Source: an uncultured Eubacteriaceae bacterium (GTDB lineage: Bacteria > Bacillota > Clostridia > Eubacteriales > Eubacteriaceae). Taken from it: DNA of 5,169 nt. The first letter of the stretch is position 1; every line of letters starts with the position of its first letter. Both the position numbers and the translations under genes were made by a program. The notes under the pieces are model-generated. The model had not been told where the DNA came from, searched no databases, and was given only the letters and a program-made list of their open reading frames with translations. Shown here piece by piece: positions 1 through 5,169 of this stretch. The stretch lies in contig CANQOZ010000085.1 of the NCBI GenBank assembly GCA_947625585.1, forward strand, positions 1 through 5,169. Direction: 5' to 3'.

Positions 1-440
1 AGGAGAAGAAAATCGGAGATACTTTTATTACTACCTTTGGTTCAACGGACCAAGGGGTAAGTTTTTTAGTTGAAGCTGATGGTAAATTTATATTTTTTGC
101 TGGAGATTTAAACTGGTGGGCCTGGGACACTCGTTCTCATCCAAATATAGTACCTGAAGTAGAAGAAAGTGATTATAAGAGAGAAATTGAAAAGCTTAAA
201 ACTTATTTACATTCAAGACCACTCGATTTAGCATTTATTCCAGTTGATCCTAGACTCGATCTTCCTGGAGGAGAGCTTTGGGCAGCTCAATATTTCATAT
301 TGGAATTGGCTCCTAAGAAACTGGTACCGATGCATTTCTGGGGCGATTTTGATGTTATTAATAGATTAAAAGCTAGTTTGAAAACAACGGAGACTCAAAT
401 AGGAACCTTCACTCACAGAAACGAAATTGTTAAGTTTTGA
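1..440 (+). CDS. MBL-fold metallo-hydrolase, 3' part (5' end outside window)
   Basis: The frame is open from the left edge to a TGA at 438-440 and gives 145 residues counted from the codon at base 3; the N-terminal half, with the usual HxHxDH zinc motif region, is off the window. What remains looks like the C-terminal half of a metallo-beta-lactamase-fold hydrolase of the UlaG/YycJ-like sort common in clostridia. A GSTDQGVSFLVE strand (visible residues 13-24) leads into FFAGDLNWW (31-39), whose Asp35 is the expected bridging metal ligand. An FIPVDPRL strand follows (78-85), then PMHFW (109-113), whose His111 is the expected last metal ligand. The segment between residues 42 and 72 carries a charged helix. 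Substrate cannot be inferred; members of this fold hydrolyse many phosphoester, lactone and thioester substrates in the cytoplasm. It is probably cotranscribed with the small gene 41 bases downstream. The fold is confident, the exact function unknown. Confidence 0.85.
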   Translation, partial: EKKIGDTFITTFGSTDQGVSFLVEADGKFIFFAGDLNWWAWDTRSHPNIVPEVEESDYKREIEKLKTYLHSRPLDLAFIPVDPRLDLPGGELWAAQYFILELAPKKLVPMHFWGDFDVINRLKASLKTTETQIGTFTHRNEIVKF

Positions 441-469
441 TATTTAAAATTTAAAAACAATTAAAATTT

Positions 470-477
470 GAGGTGAT
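470..477 (+). promoter_or_regulatory. Strong Shine-Dalgarno site deciding the ATG start at 482
   Basis: GAGGTGAT matches the Gram-positive anti-Shine-Dalgarno sequence over eight bases and ends four bases before ATG 482. The in-frame GTG at 473 lies inside this site and has no ribosome binding site of its own, so it should not be used as the start. Confidence 0.8.
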
Positions 478-481
478 TAAT

Positions 482-661
482 ATGGCAAAATACATGACCT
501 TAGATGGAGCAGCTATTTATTATGCTCAAAAAGAATATAAAAAACATTTGCTAGAAAAAATTGATGAAGCGATTCTAGAAGATCCAACTATAACCGTTCA
601 GGAAATAATTGATTTAATTAATGAAGATGAAATTGAAAAACCAGAAGAAATTGAGATCTAA
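482..661 (+). CDS. Small acidic protein of unknown function (59 aa)
   Basis: This is a short gene that I do not recognise. It runs from ATG 482, chosen because of the strong GAGGTGAT site just upstream, to TAA 659-661. The N-terminal third (MAKYMTLDGAAIYYAQKEYKK) mixes aromatic, hydrophobic and basic residues. From residue 28 on the protein is very acidic: 13 Asp/Glu against one Lys, with overall 16 acidic to 6 basic residues. Residues 16-33 and 38-50 could form amphipathic helices. There is no signal peptide, membrane segment or Cys pair. It follows the MBL-fold gene by 41 bases and is followed at 57 bases by a good terminator, so it is the last gene of that unit. The excellent ribosome binding site and typical codon use argue that it is really translated. 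It could be a small cytoplasmic adaptor or regulator, but nothing in the sequence shows that. Confidence 0.7.
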   Translation: MAKYMTLDGAAIYYAQKEYKKHLLEKIDEAILEDPTITVQEIIDLINEDEIEKPEEIEI

Positions 662-717
662 ATTTTGAAATTTCATCTAATTTATGATAATTTATTTTTA
701 TTCTATACATTAAACAA

Positions 718-758
718 GCGCCCTTTTATTTGTCACTAACAAATATGGGGCATTTTTT
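718..758 (+). terminator. Intrinsic terminator of the MBL/small-protein unit
   Basis: The hairpin has an outer stem GCCC (720-723) pairing with GGGC (748-751), a wobble T724-G747, a small internal loop, then T727-A745 and an inner perfect stem ATTTGT (728-733) with ACAAAT (739-744) around the five-base loop CACTA. Six T residues follow at 753-758, one base after the stem. This is a standard rho-independent terminator for plus-strand transcription. On the minus strand the same stem is followed only by a broken T tract (GCTTGTTT), so termination of the opposing operon here would be weak at best. Confidence 0.85.
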
Positions 759-798
759 GTGTTCTCAAAAAACACCTTTTCGAAATTTTCAGATATTC

Positions 799-862
799 GA
801 CATACAAGTTGCAACGTTTACACTCAGAACGTTCTCATTGTAAACGTTAACACTTTTACGTC
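799..862. repeat. Interrupted palindrome built from three 15-bp AACGTT iterons
   Basis: The core is a perfect 10-bp inverted repeat, AACGTTTACA (813-822) and TGTAAACGTT (839-848), with a perfect self-palindrome AGAACGTTCT (826-835) exactly at its centre. All parts share the same axis, between bases 830 and 831. The symmetry extends outward with gaps: AAGT/ACTT (806-809 with 852-855), TA/TA (803-804 with 857-858) and GAC/GTC (799-801 with 860-862). Read as direct repeats, AACGTT starts at 813, 828 and 843, exactly 15 bases apart, and the three 15-mers starting at 808, 823 and 838 share T at position 2, AACGTT at 6-11 and CA at 14-15. It lies in the convergent intergenic gap, beginning 8 bases past the HD gene's stop codon. 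It lacks a downstream T tract on either strand, so it is not a canonical terminator. It could be a multi-site operator, a 3'-end RNA hairpin or a dispersed intergenic repeat. Confidence 0.8.
839..852. promoter_or_regulatory. Possible cre (CcpA-type) operator
   Basis: TGTAAACGTTAACA agrees at every defined position with the B. subtilis catabolite-responsive element consensus TGWNANCGNTNWCA. The mirror arm (809-822), read on the minus strand, gives TGTAAACGTTGCAA with two mismatches. The position is odd for a cre: it is 18 to 31 bases beyond the stop codon of the HD gene and over 170 bases past the end of the small gene, with no recognisable promoter next to it. The match is what is seen; binding by CcpA or another LacI-family regulator is inference. 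Confidence 0.35.
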
Positions 863-869
863 TCCATAT

Positions 870-1367
870 TTAAATCTTGTAAAACAATTCAACTAGCTTC
901 TTACCAGTGTCAGTTTTAAAAACATTGTCCTTATAGCGTTTTATCTGTTTAGGCGAATACTTTTCTTCAAAGGCATTAACTAAAAAATCAGCTTCAAGCA
1001 AAATCTGCCAATCTAAACCTTCAACATCTTTTACAGTATGGTGTTTGCTAATTAGAAAACACACTCTGTTAATAACGGATTCATCTAGATTAAAATCTTC
1101 TAAAAGTTCACCAGCTATCGTCGGACCTTCAAACTCCTGAAGGTTTCCAGCAGTTGAACCATAGAGTTCTTCACAGCGTTTTATTCCAATATCATGAAGA
1201 AGGGAGGCAAGGTCTAAGATAAACATTTCATCTTTATCTATTCCCTCTTTCCTACCTATAAATTTAGCGAGTTCATTAACTTTAATAAAATGTTGGATTC
1301 TTTTAGGATCACCGCTATAAAGTTTAAACATTTCCCATTTGATAGAATCAATTAAATCTTTATTCAT
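870..1367 (-). CDS. HD-domain phosphohydrolase (165 aa)
   Basis: This is a small single-domain HD superfamily protein, predicted to be a cytoplasmic metal-dependent phosphohydrolase. The motif set is complete: His26 in RIQHFIKV, the His58-Asp59 doublet in LLHDIGI, His109-His110 in SKHHT and Asp127 in LLEADFL. A conserved-looking EFEGP segment lies at 78-82. The architecture resembles the short clostridial HD proteins annotated only by domain; relatives in the superfamily cleave nucleotides or pyrophosphates, so a nucleotide-like substrate is plausible but unproven. ATG 1367 is 10 bases after the whiA stop, with only a weak purine-rich stretch (GAAAG) as ribosome binding site, which suggests coupling to whiA translation. 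It is the last gene of the minus-strand operon. Many relatives have ptsH or crh after whiA, so an HD gene here is a noteworthy neighbour change. There is no accessory sensory domain or membrane segment. Confidence 0.88.
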   Translation of the reverse strand: MNKDLIDSIKWEMFKLYSGDPKRIQHFIKVNELAKFIGRKEGIDKDEMFILDLASLLHDIGIKRCEELYGSTAGNLQEFEGPTIAGELLEDFNLDESVINRVCFLISKHHTVKDVEGLDWQILLEADFLVNAFEEKYSPKQIKRYKDNVFKTDTGKKLVELFYKI

Positions 1368-1377
1368 TGTTCAGCTT

Positions 1378-2307
1378 TCAATTTGAATCAGAAGGAATAT
1401 CTTCACTTAAATCAATAAGTTTATTCAATCTTCTGTGAAGAGTGGATCTTGAAATGGAGCTCTTTTTAGCTAACTGACTTAAAGAGGAATCAGGATACTT
1501 TAACCTGAATTTTGCAGCTTCTTTTAGTTCAGGAGCTAATTGTTTAAAATGTCCGGTTTCCTTTAATTTTTCAATGGCTCTTATCTGTTTTAAGTTAGTT
1601 TCAGCTGTTTTATTTAAATTAGCTGTTTCAAAGTTAACTCTTCTATTAGCATTTCCCCTGAGTTGCTTTAAAATTAACAAATCTTCTAATTCAAAATATT
1701 TTTTTGTAGCTCCTATTAAACCTAGAAAATCAGCTATTGACTGCGACTCCTTTATATAGATAACCCCTTTTTTATATTCGTAATTTAAACTACAGGTTAT
1801 TCCTAACGACTCTAAAATTTCAGCACAAACTTCAGTAACAGCCTCGTTCGGCGCATCTATTTCCAAATGGTAGTTTTGCTTAGGATTTAGAATACTGCCA
1901 CAGCTTAAGAAAATCCCTTTAAGAAAGAGACGTTTCTCTTTATTATCCTCATCTAAAATATTATTTAAAACAGGTGAGTAATAGAGTCCGTTCCTTTTAC
2001 TCAGACATCCTAATTCTTCGAGTAAACTATAGCTGTCAGGATAAGCTATATTAATTATTTTATGTTTTTTAAAACGTGTTTCTTCAGAAGCTGTAATTTC
2101 ACCCCGTACGTGAAAACGCTTATAAATAGTACGGTAGATATAACGGGCTAGAACAGGGTTTCCGGTCCGCATAGAAAACTCAACTTGATTTCCATCAAAT
2201 TTAAATCTAGCACTTGAAACCACCATTCCAGCTATTATGTAATAAGCTTCTCTTTTATTAGGAATATCCTGGCATATTTCTTGTTTAAGTTCACTCGTGT
2301 AACTCAT
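1378..2307 (-). CDS. whiA: DNA-binding protein WhiA (309 aa)
   Basis: WhiA is a DNA-binding protein of Gram-positive bacteria that combines a degenerate LAGLIDADG homing-endonuclease fold with a C-terminal helix-turn-helix. In Streptomyces it controls sporulation septation; in B. subtilis it affects division and chromosome segregation without a clear transcription role. The start MSYTSELKQEI is typical of the family. The second LAGLIDADG-like helix is FLKGIFLSCGS (128-138), followed by YHLEI (146-150). YIKESQSIADFLGLIGA lies at 184-200, the hallmark segment RGNANRRVNFETANLNKTA at 217-235, and the helix-turn-helix at about 258-297 (SLSQLAKKSSISRSTLHRRL at 275-294). Length is normal for the family, with nuclease residues not expected. 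ATG 2307 is one base after the yvcK stop (TAAAATG) with no clear Shine-Dalgarno site, so it is probably translated by reinitiation. The identification is secure. Confidence 0.97.
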   Translation of the reverse strand: MSYTSELKQEICQDIPNKREAYYIIAGMVVSSARFKFDGNQVEFSMRTGNPVLARYIYRTIYKRFHVRGEITASEETRFKKHKIINIAYPDSYSLLEELGCLSKRNGLYYSPVLNNILDEDNKEKRLFLKGIFLSCGSILNPKQNYHLEIDAPNEAVTEVCAEILESLGITCSLNYEYKKGVIYIKESQSIADFLGLIGATKKYFELEDLLILKQLRGNANRRVNFETANLNKTAETNLKQIRAIEKLKETGHFKQLAPELKEAAKFRLKYPDSSLSQLAKKSSISRSTLHRRLNKLIDLSEDIPSDSN

Positions 2308-2308
2308 T

Positions 2309-3310
2309 TTATTTTATGTAATTTTCAAAAATTATTTCTGCTATTCGATCAGCATTATGCCTGATCTTACCATCATTAACTGTTAGAACATTATCTGTTA
2401 TGACTTCAGTTCCAGGTAGATTTTTAATCGGCTCAATGATCTTCTGTCCAGCACTTAAATAGGTATTTCTAACCTCTTCATCAACTGTCCCGTTATGCTG
2501 AATTATCGTATCAATCCTGTCCTTATTTCCAAGGTATTTAATTAGAGCATTATAATGGTCTTCTTGAGTGTACCCCTTCGTTTCACCTGGCTGGGTCATT
2601 AAGTTTGAAACCCAATAGGTCTTAGCATCACTTTCATTAATACTCTCTGCAATTCCTGGAACTAATAGGTTACAAATAATAGAAGTGTATAGACTACCAG
2701 GACCTAAGATAATCAAGTTAGCTCTTTGAATCGCTCTGATTGCATAGTGAAACGCTTCTATGTCGGTTTCCTTCAGAAATAGTTCATTGATCTCTGTGGC
2801 TTCGTCCATAACCACTTGGGGAATATTACTCTCACCTTCAACTACCATTCCGTTTGCTAAGTTAGCACAGAGAGTCATTGAATTAAGCGTAACAGGAATA
2901 ACCTCCCCTTTAATATGCAATATAGCTGAAGTTCTACTAATAGCTTGATAGAAATTATGACTTATTCCATCCATAGCCGCCAGAAATAAATTGCCAAAGC
3001 TATGTCCAGAAAGTTCACCTTGTGAGAAGCGATAGTCAAAAAGCTTTGTTAATAAATTTTCATCTTTAGCTAAAGCAAGAATACAGTTTCTAATATCACC
3101 AGGAGGTAGCACTCCTAAATCCTCTCTTAACCTACCGGAACTTCCACCATCATCACCAACTGTGACAATAGCTGTTAAATTATTTGTGTAATTTTTTAAA
3201 CCTCTAAGAATAGAACTTAACCCAGTCCCGCCACCGATAACGACAACTTTAGGGTTTCGTAGATTAACAATATCTTTAAGGTTAAATTCCCTGATAAATT
3301 CTTTTGCCAT
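2309..3310 (-). CDS. yvcK: Gluconeogenesis factor YvcK, CofD-like (333 aa)
   Basis: YvcK belongs to the CofD/2-phospho-L-lactate transferase-like fold. In B. subtilis it is needed for growth on gluconeogenic carbon sources, binds UDP-sugars such as UDP-GlcNAc and helps place PBP1, tying central carbon flux to cell-wall synthesis. Seen here are the nucleotide-binding GGGTGL (26-31), GDDGGSSGRLR (52-62), LPPGDIRNC (68-76), HSFGNL (103-108), GPGSLYTSI (203-211) and SNLMTQPGET (235-244), all hallmarks of the family. The core begins near residue 20, leaving about 18 polar/hydrophobic N-terminal residues before it. That is longer than the B. subtilis form, but without the membrane helices some clostridial homologues carry. 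ATG 3310 directly abuts the rapZ TAG with no good Shine-Dalgarno site; no other in-frame Met occurs before residue 113, so this start stands. The whiA gene follows after one base. Confidence 0.97.
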   Translation of the reverse strand: MAKEFIREFNLKDIVNLRNPKVVVIGGGTGLSSILRGLKNYTNNLTAIVTVGDDGGSSGRLREDLGVLPPGDIRNCILALAKDENLLTKLFDYRFSQGELSGHSFGNLFLAAMDGISHNFYQAISRTSAILHIKGEVIPVTLNSMTLCANLANGMVVEGESNIPQVVMDEATEINELFLKETDIEAFHYAIRAIQRANLIILGPGSLYTSIICNLLVPGIAESINESDAKTYWVSNLMTQPGETKGYTQEDHYNALIKYLGNKDRIDTIIQHNGTVDEEVRNTYLSAGQKIIEPIKNLPGTEVITDNVLTVNDGKIRHNADRIAEIIFENYIK

Positions 3311-4177
3311 CTAACTGAAGCGATCTTTTAAAATATCTCGGTGATCAAGTCGGACTAAATAACCCTTTTCTTTGAAAATCTCAGCAAGTTGATAAGCATA
3401 AGTTACAGACCGATGCTGACCTCCAGTACAACCGAAAGCTACGGTAATATGACTCTTGTCAACATTCAGGTAGTAAGGAATAATCAAACTTAAAAGATCT
3501 GCAATATAATCCATATATTCTTTAGCTACTTTATCCGACATAACAAAGTCTCGAACTTCTTTATCTTCACCCGTTTTTTCTCTTAATTCTGGAACCCAAA
3601 ACGGATTTATTAAAAAGCGTGTATCAAAGACAAAGTCAGCGGATCTTGGAGCTCCATATTTAAAACCAAAGGAGATTATATTAATTAAAAAAGTATCAGG
3701 CTCTTCATCTTTATTGAAAATTTCCCTTAACGTTTCATAAAGATCAGTTGGTTTTAGCTCACTCGTGTCAATTATTTCATCAGCTAAATCCTTCATTTCC
3801 TTCATTATTGAACGTTCTTCTTTAATGGCTTTCTCTAAGTTTCCTCTTTGTAAAGCAAGCGGATGCCGTCTTCTTGTCTGCTGGTAGCGTTTGACAATAG
3901 CTTGATCATCAGCATCCAAAAATAAAATTGAAGTGTTTGGATCCTGTTTTAACTTATAAAATTCCCTAAATTCAGGACGGTCTAAGTTTAAGCTAATGCT
4001 TCTAATGTCCGTTACTACTGCTATCTTTTCTTGTCCGGAAGACCTACAAAGGTCTAAAAACTTCGACAATAACTGAATTGGCATATTATCAATACAGAAG
4101 TAACCAAAATCTTCTAAGTAGTCTATTGCCTGAGTTTTACCGGCTCCGGAAACTCCCGTAATTATTACAGTCTGCAT
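3311..4177 (-). CDS. rapZ: RNase adapter / nucleotide-binding protein RapZ (YvcJ) (288 aa)
   Basis: RapZ is a P-loop NTPase fused to a C-terminal domain. In E. coli it binds glucosamine-6-phosphate and delivers the small RNA GlmZ to RNase E; Gram-positive homologues (YvcJ) hydrolyse ATP/GTP and influence competence, with no GlmZ known. Visible motifs are the Walker A GVSGAGKT (8-15), DNMP (30-33), a Walker-B-like VVTDIRS (54-60), FLDA (86-89), TRRRHPL (101-107), SFGFKYGAP (169-177), DTRFLINP (185-192) and GCTGGQHRSV (249-258). Thr251, His255 and Arg256 correspond to the phosphate/RNA-site residues of the E. coli protein (T248, H252, R253). Length is the family norm. ATG 4177 lies three bases past the upstream gene's stop and is served by GAGGAT. 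Its placement beside murB and yvcK suggests a role in amino-sugar or cell-wall precursor control, but that is inferred from context. Confidence 0.96.
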   Translation of the reverse strand: MQTVIITGVSGAGKTQAIDYLEDFGYFCIDNMPIQLLSKFLDLCRSSGQEKIAVVTDIRSISLNLDRPEFREFYKLKQDPNTSILFLDADDQAIVKRYQQTRRRHPLALQRGNLEKAIKEERSIMKEMKDLADEIIDTSELKPTDLYETLREIFNKDEEPDTFLINIISFGFKYGAPRSADFVFDTRFLINPFWVPELREKTGEDKEVRDFVMSDKVAKEYMDYIADLLSLIIPYYLNVDKSHITVAFGCTGGQHRSVTYAYQLAEIFKEKGYLVRLDHRDILKDRFS

Positions 4178-4180
4178 AGT

Positions 4181-4924
4181 TTAATCCTCAAATTTTACGT
4201 TTACTATTCTATCTTTATCTATTCCAGCCTGTTTTATCATTTCCTCCATTGTACCAACATTTCCAACATCTTTAACATCATGAGCATCACTTGCAACAGC
4301 AAACTTTACATCATACTTTGAAGCTTTGATCAAATCTTCTAAGTTTAACCGATTGTGGTGTTGATTGAGTTCCAAAAGGATCCCCTTTTCTGCTGCTAGC
4401 TCAGCTACTGGTTCAATATGGATTGGCATTTTATCTCCTGGATGAGTGATCATTGTTAAATACGGATAGCGTTCCATCATTTTTAAATAAGCATCCGTAT
4501 TCCTATTCTTCATCACTTGTTTTAATGGTGGAAAGAATTGCCCGGCTACATTTGGTATAAAGAATGTTCTAAAGTTTTTAAAGTTATCAGGAAGGTAACC
4601 ATAATGATATCCAGCATAAAACGAATCACAATATTTCAGCTCTTCGTCATAGACATCTATGGCACCATCAGAACCGATAATGTTTGCTTCAATACCTAAG
4701 TCGATATCAATGTCTTTATATTGATCATTGTAAAAATCGATCTCCTCTCTCATAACTTTTAGATCTTTAGGATTGATTCCAAAAAAAGGATGGTTCCTTC
4801 CATGATCACTTATTGTAATTTTAGGAATTTTAAGCTTTCGTGCTTGATCAACCATCTCCTTAATTGAATTGTTTCCGTGAGAGAAAGTTGTGTGAGTATG
4901 AAGATCATGGGTTAGGCTCATCAT
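4181..4924 (-). CDS. PHP-domain metal-dependent phosphatase, murB-linked (247 aa)
   Basis: The protein is a stand-alone polymerase-and-histidinol-phosphatase (PHP) domain of the YcdX/HisK-like group, expected to be a cytoplasmic phosphoesterase with a trinuclear metal centre. Ligands can be followed in order, numbered from ATG 4924: His9 and His11 (DLHTH), His16, His41 (SDHG), Glu79 (GIEAN), His107 (GYH), His161 (ITHPG), and Asp213 and His215 (SDAH). The set is complete, so it should be active; the substrate is not evident. Homologues commonly sit between murB and rapZ in clostridia. I chose ATG 4924 over the upstream TTG 4936 and GTG 4933 because GGTGAG at 4934-4929 is spaced five bases (from its GGTGA) from this ATG; a second ATG at 4921 is also possible. 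It starts one base after the murB stop, and its last codons GAG-GAT form the ribosome binding site of rapZ. Confidence 0.92.
   Translation of the reverse strand: MMSLTHDLHTHTTFSHGNNSIKEMVDQARKLKIPKITISDHGRNHPFFGINPKDLKVMREEIDFYNDQYKDIDIDLGIEANIIGSDGAIDVYDEELKYCDSFYAGYHYGYLPDNFKNFRTFFIPNVAGQFFPPLKQVMKNRNTDAYLKMMERYPYLTMITHPGDKMPIHIEPVAELAAEKGILLELNQHHNRLNLEDLIKASKYDVKFAVASDAHDVKDVGNVGTMEEMIKQAGIDKDRIVNVKFED
4184..4189 (-). promoter_or_regulatory. Ribosome binding site of rapZ inside the PHP gene end
   Basis: On the minus strand this reads GAGGAT, six bases before ATG 4177. It doubles as the last two codons (Glu-Asp) of the PHP gene, so translation of the two genes is physically linked. It is one of the few clear Shine-Dalgarno sites in this operon. 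Confidence 0.7.
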
Positions 4925-4925
4925 T

Positions 4926-5169
4926 TTACTCACCAATTACAATAACTTCAGGTTCAAGTTCTACACCGAACTTATCATTTACCCGGTTTTTGACTAATTC
5001 AATTAGATCAAGAATATCCTGTGCTGTTGCACCACCTTTATTGACTATGAACCCAGCATGCTTTTCGCTTACTTGGGCCCCTCCAATACTTTCACCTTGC
5101 AGACCACTCTCCTGGATTAATTTCCCAGCAAAGTACCCTTCCGGACGTTTAAATGTACTACCAGCTGAT
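4926..5169 (-). CDS. murB: UDP-N-acetylenolpyruvoylglucosamine reductase MurB, C-terminal part
   Basis: The last 80 residues of MurB are encoded here, ending with TAA at 4928-4926; the start is beyond the right edge. MurB is the cytoplasmic FAD enzyme that reduces enolpyruvyl-UDP-GlcNAc to UDP-MurNAc with NADPH, the second step of peptidoglycan precursor synthesis. The visible part begins at SAGSTFKRP, which contains the catalytic proton-donor Ser. It continues with GYFAGKLIQESGL and IGGAQVSEKHAGFIVN, the signature of the substrate-binding C-terminal domain, and ends with GVELEPEVIVIGE, where the Glu of LEPEV is the conserved active-site acid. The form with GYFAGKLI after the serine is the Gram-positive type II enzyme. 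It is the most upstream visible gene of the operon, one base ahead of the PHP gene. Confidence 0.96.
   Translation of the reverse strand, partial: SAGSTFKRPEGYFAGKLIQESGLQGESIGGAQVSEKHAGFIVNKGGATAQDILDLIELVKNRVNDKFGVELEPEVIVIGE
4929..4934 (-). promoter_or_regulatory. Ribosome binding site of the PHP gene inside murB
   Basis: On the minus strand this reads GGTGAG and overlaps the last codons of murB (Gly-Glu). Distance from GGTGA to ATG 4924 is five bases, the same spacing as for the small gene at 482, which supports that start over the TTG and GTG codons lying upstream of or within the site. Confidence 0.65.

Noticed and set aside
441..470. Repeated TAAAATTT runs between the MBL gene and the small gene, considered as a promoter
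   Set aside because: The 41-base gap is almost all A and T, so -10-like matches are uninformative and no -35 at proper spacing stands out; read-through from the MBL gene is simpler.
759..780. Second hairpin GTGTT/AACAC followed by CTTTT just after the main terminator
   Set aside because: Only five A/T-biased base pairs and a four-T tract; too weak to call as a separate terminator, though it could back up the first.
779..800. TTCGAA palindrome and TCGAA/TTCGA inverted pair
   Set aside because: Only five to six base pairs in AT-rich sequence and not symmetric with the larger palindrome; expected by chance.
826..835. AGAACGTTCT considered as a LexA (SOS) box
   Set aside because: The Gram-positive LexA box needs GAAC and GTTC separated by four bases; here they are adjacent, so it does not fit.
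1574..1759. Plus-strand open frame of 61 codons inside whiA
   Set aside because: It lies fully antisense to the conserved WhiA core, has no Shine-Dalgarno site and its product is low-complexity; it is a shadow of whiA.
2760..2948. Plus-strand open frame of 62 codons inside yvcK
   Set aside because: It is antisense to conserved YvcK sequence with no ribosome binding site and a Ser/Leu/Ile-rich product typical of a shadow frame.
4922..4936. TTG 4936 or GTG 4933 as start of the PHP gene
   Set aside because: Both lie upstream of or within the GGTGAG site and would overlap the murB end; ATG 4924 has correct spacing and begins right after the murB stop.

Overview
The window is AT-rich chromosomal DNA from a low-GC Bacillota (Firmicutes), most likely a clostridial-type anaerobe. 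Two things support this. The gene order murB - PHP phosphatase - rapZ - yvcK - whiA is a classical low-GC Gram-positive cluster, and the ribosome binding sites that can be read (GAGGTGAT, GGTGAG, GAGGAT) match the Gram-positive anti-Shine-Dalgarno sequence. The genus cannot be named from this stretch alone.

There are two convergent transcription units. The plus-strand unit occupies about 1-758. It holds the 3' part of a metallo-beta-lactamase-fold hydrolase gene (1-440), a 59-residue acidic protein of unknown function (482-661), and an intrinsic terminator (718-758). The minus-strand unit enters from the right edge. In transcription order it holds the 3' end of murB (5169-4926), a PHP-domain phosphatase (4924-4181), rapZ (4177-3311), the gluconeogenesis factor yvcK (3310-2309), whiA (2307-1378) and an HD-domain phosphohydrolase (1367-870). 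Gaps between these genes are only 0 to 10 bases, so they almost certainly form one operon with coupled translation. Its promoter lies outside the window.

The operon links peptidoglycan precursor supply (MurB), carbon-flux and cell-wall homeostasis (YvcK binds UDP-sugars in B. subtilis), a nucleotide-binding regulator (RapZ/YvcJ), a DNA-binding protein tied to division and chromosome segregation (WhiA), and two metal-dependent phosphohydrolases (PHP and HD). The genes themselves are ordinary. In many relatives an HPr-like gene (ptsH or crh) follows whiA, but here an HD hydrolase takes that place.

The most unusual element is the 208-base convergent intergenic region. Besides the plus-strand terminator it contains a compact symmetric structure at 799-862: three AACGTT hexamers spaced exactly 15 bases apart, which are at once a short iteron array and a perfectly centred interrupted palindrome. 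One arm matches the catabolite-responsive element (cre) consensus. No complete new system is visible, but this element is not explained by the genes around it.
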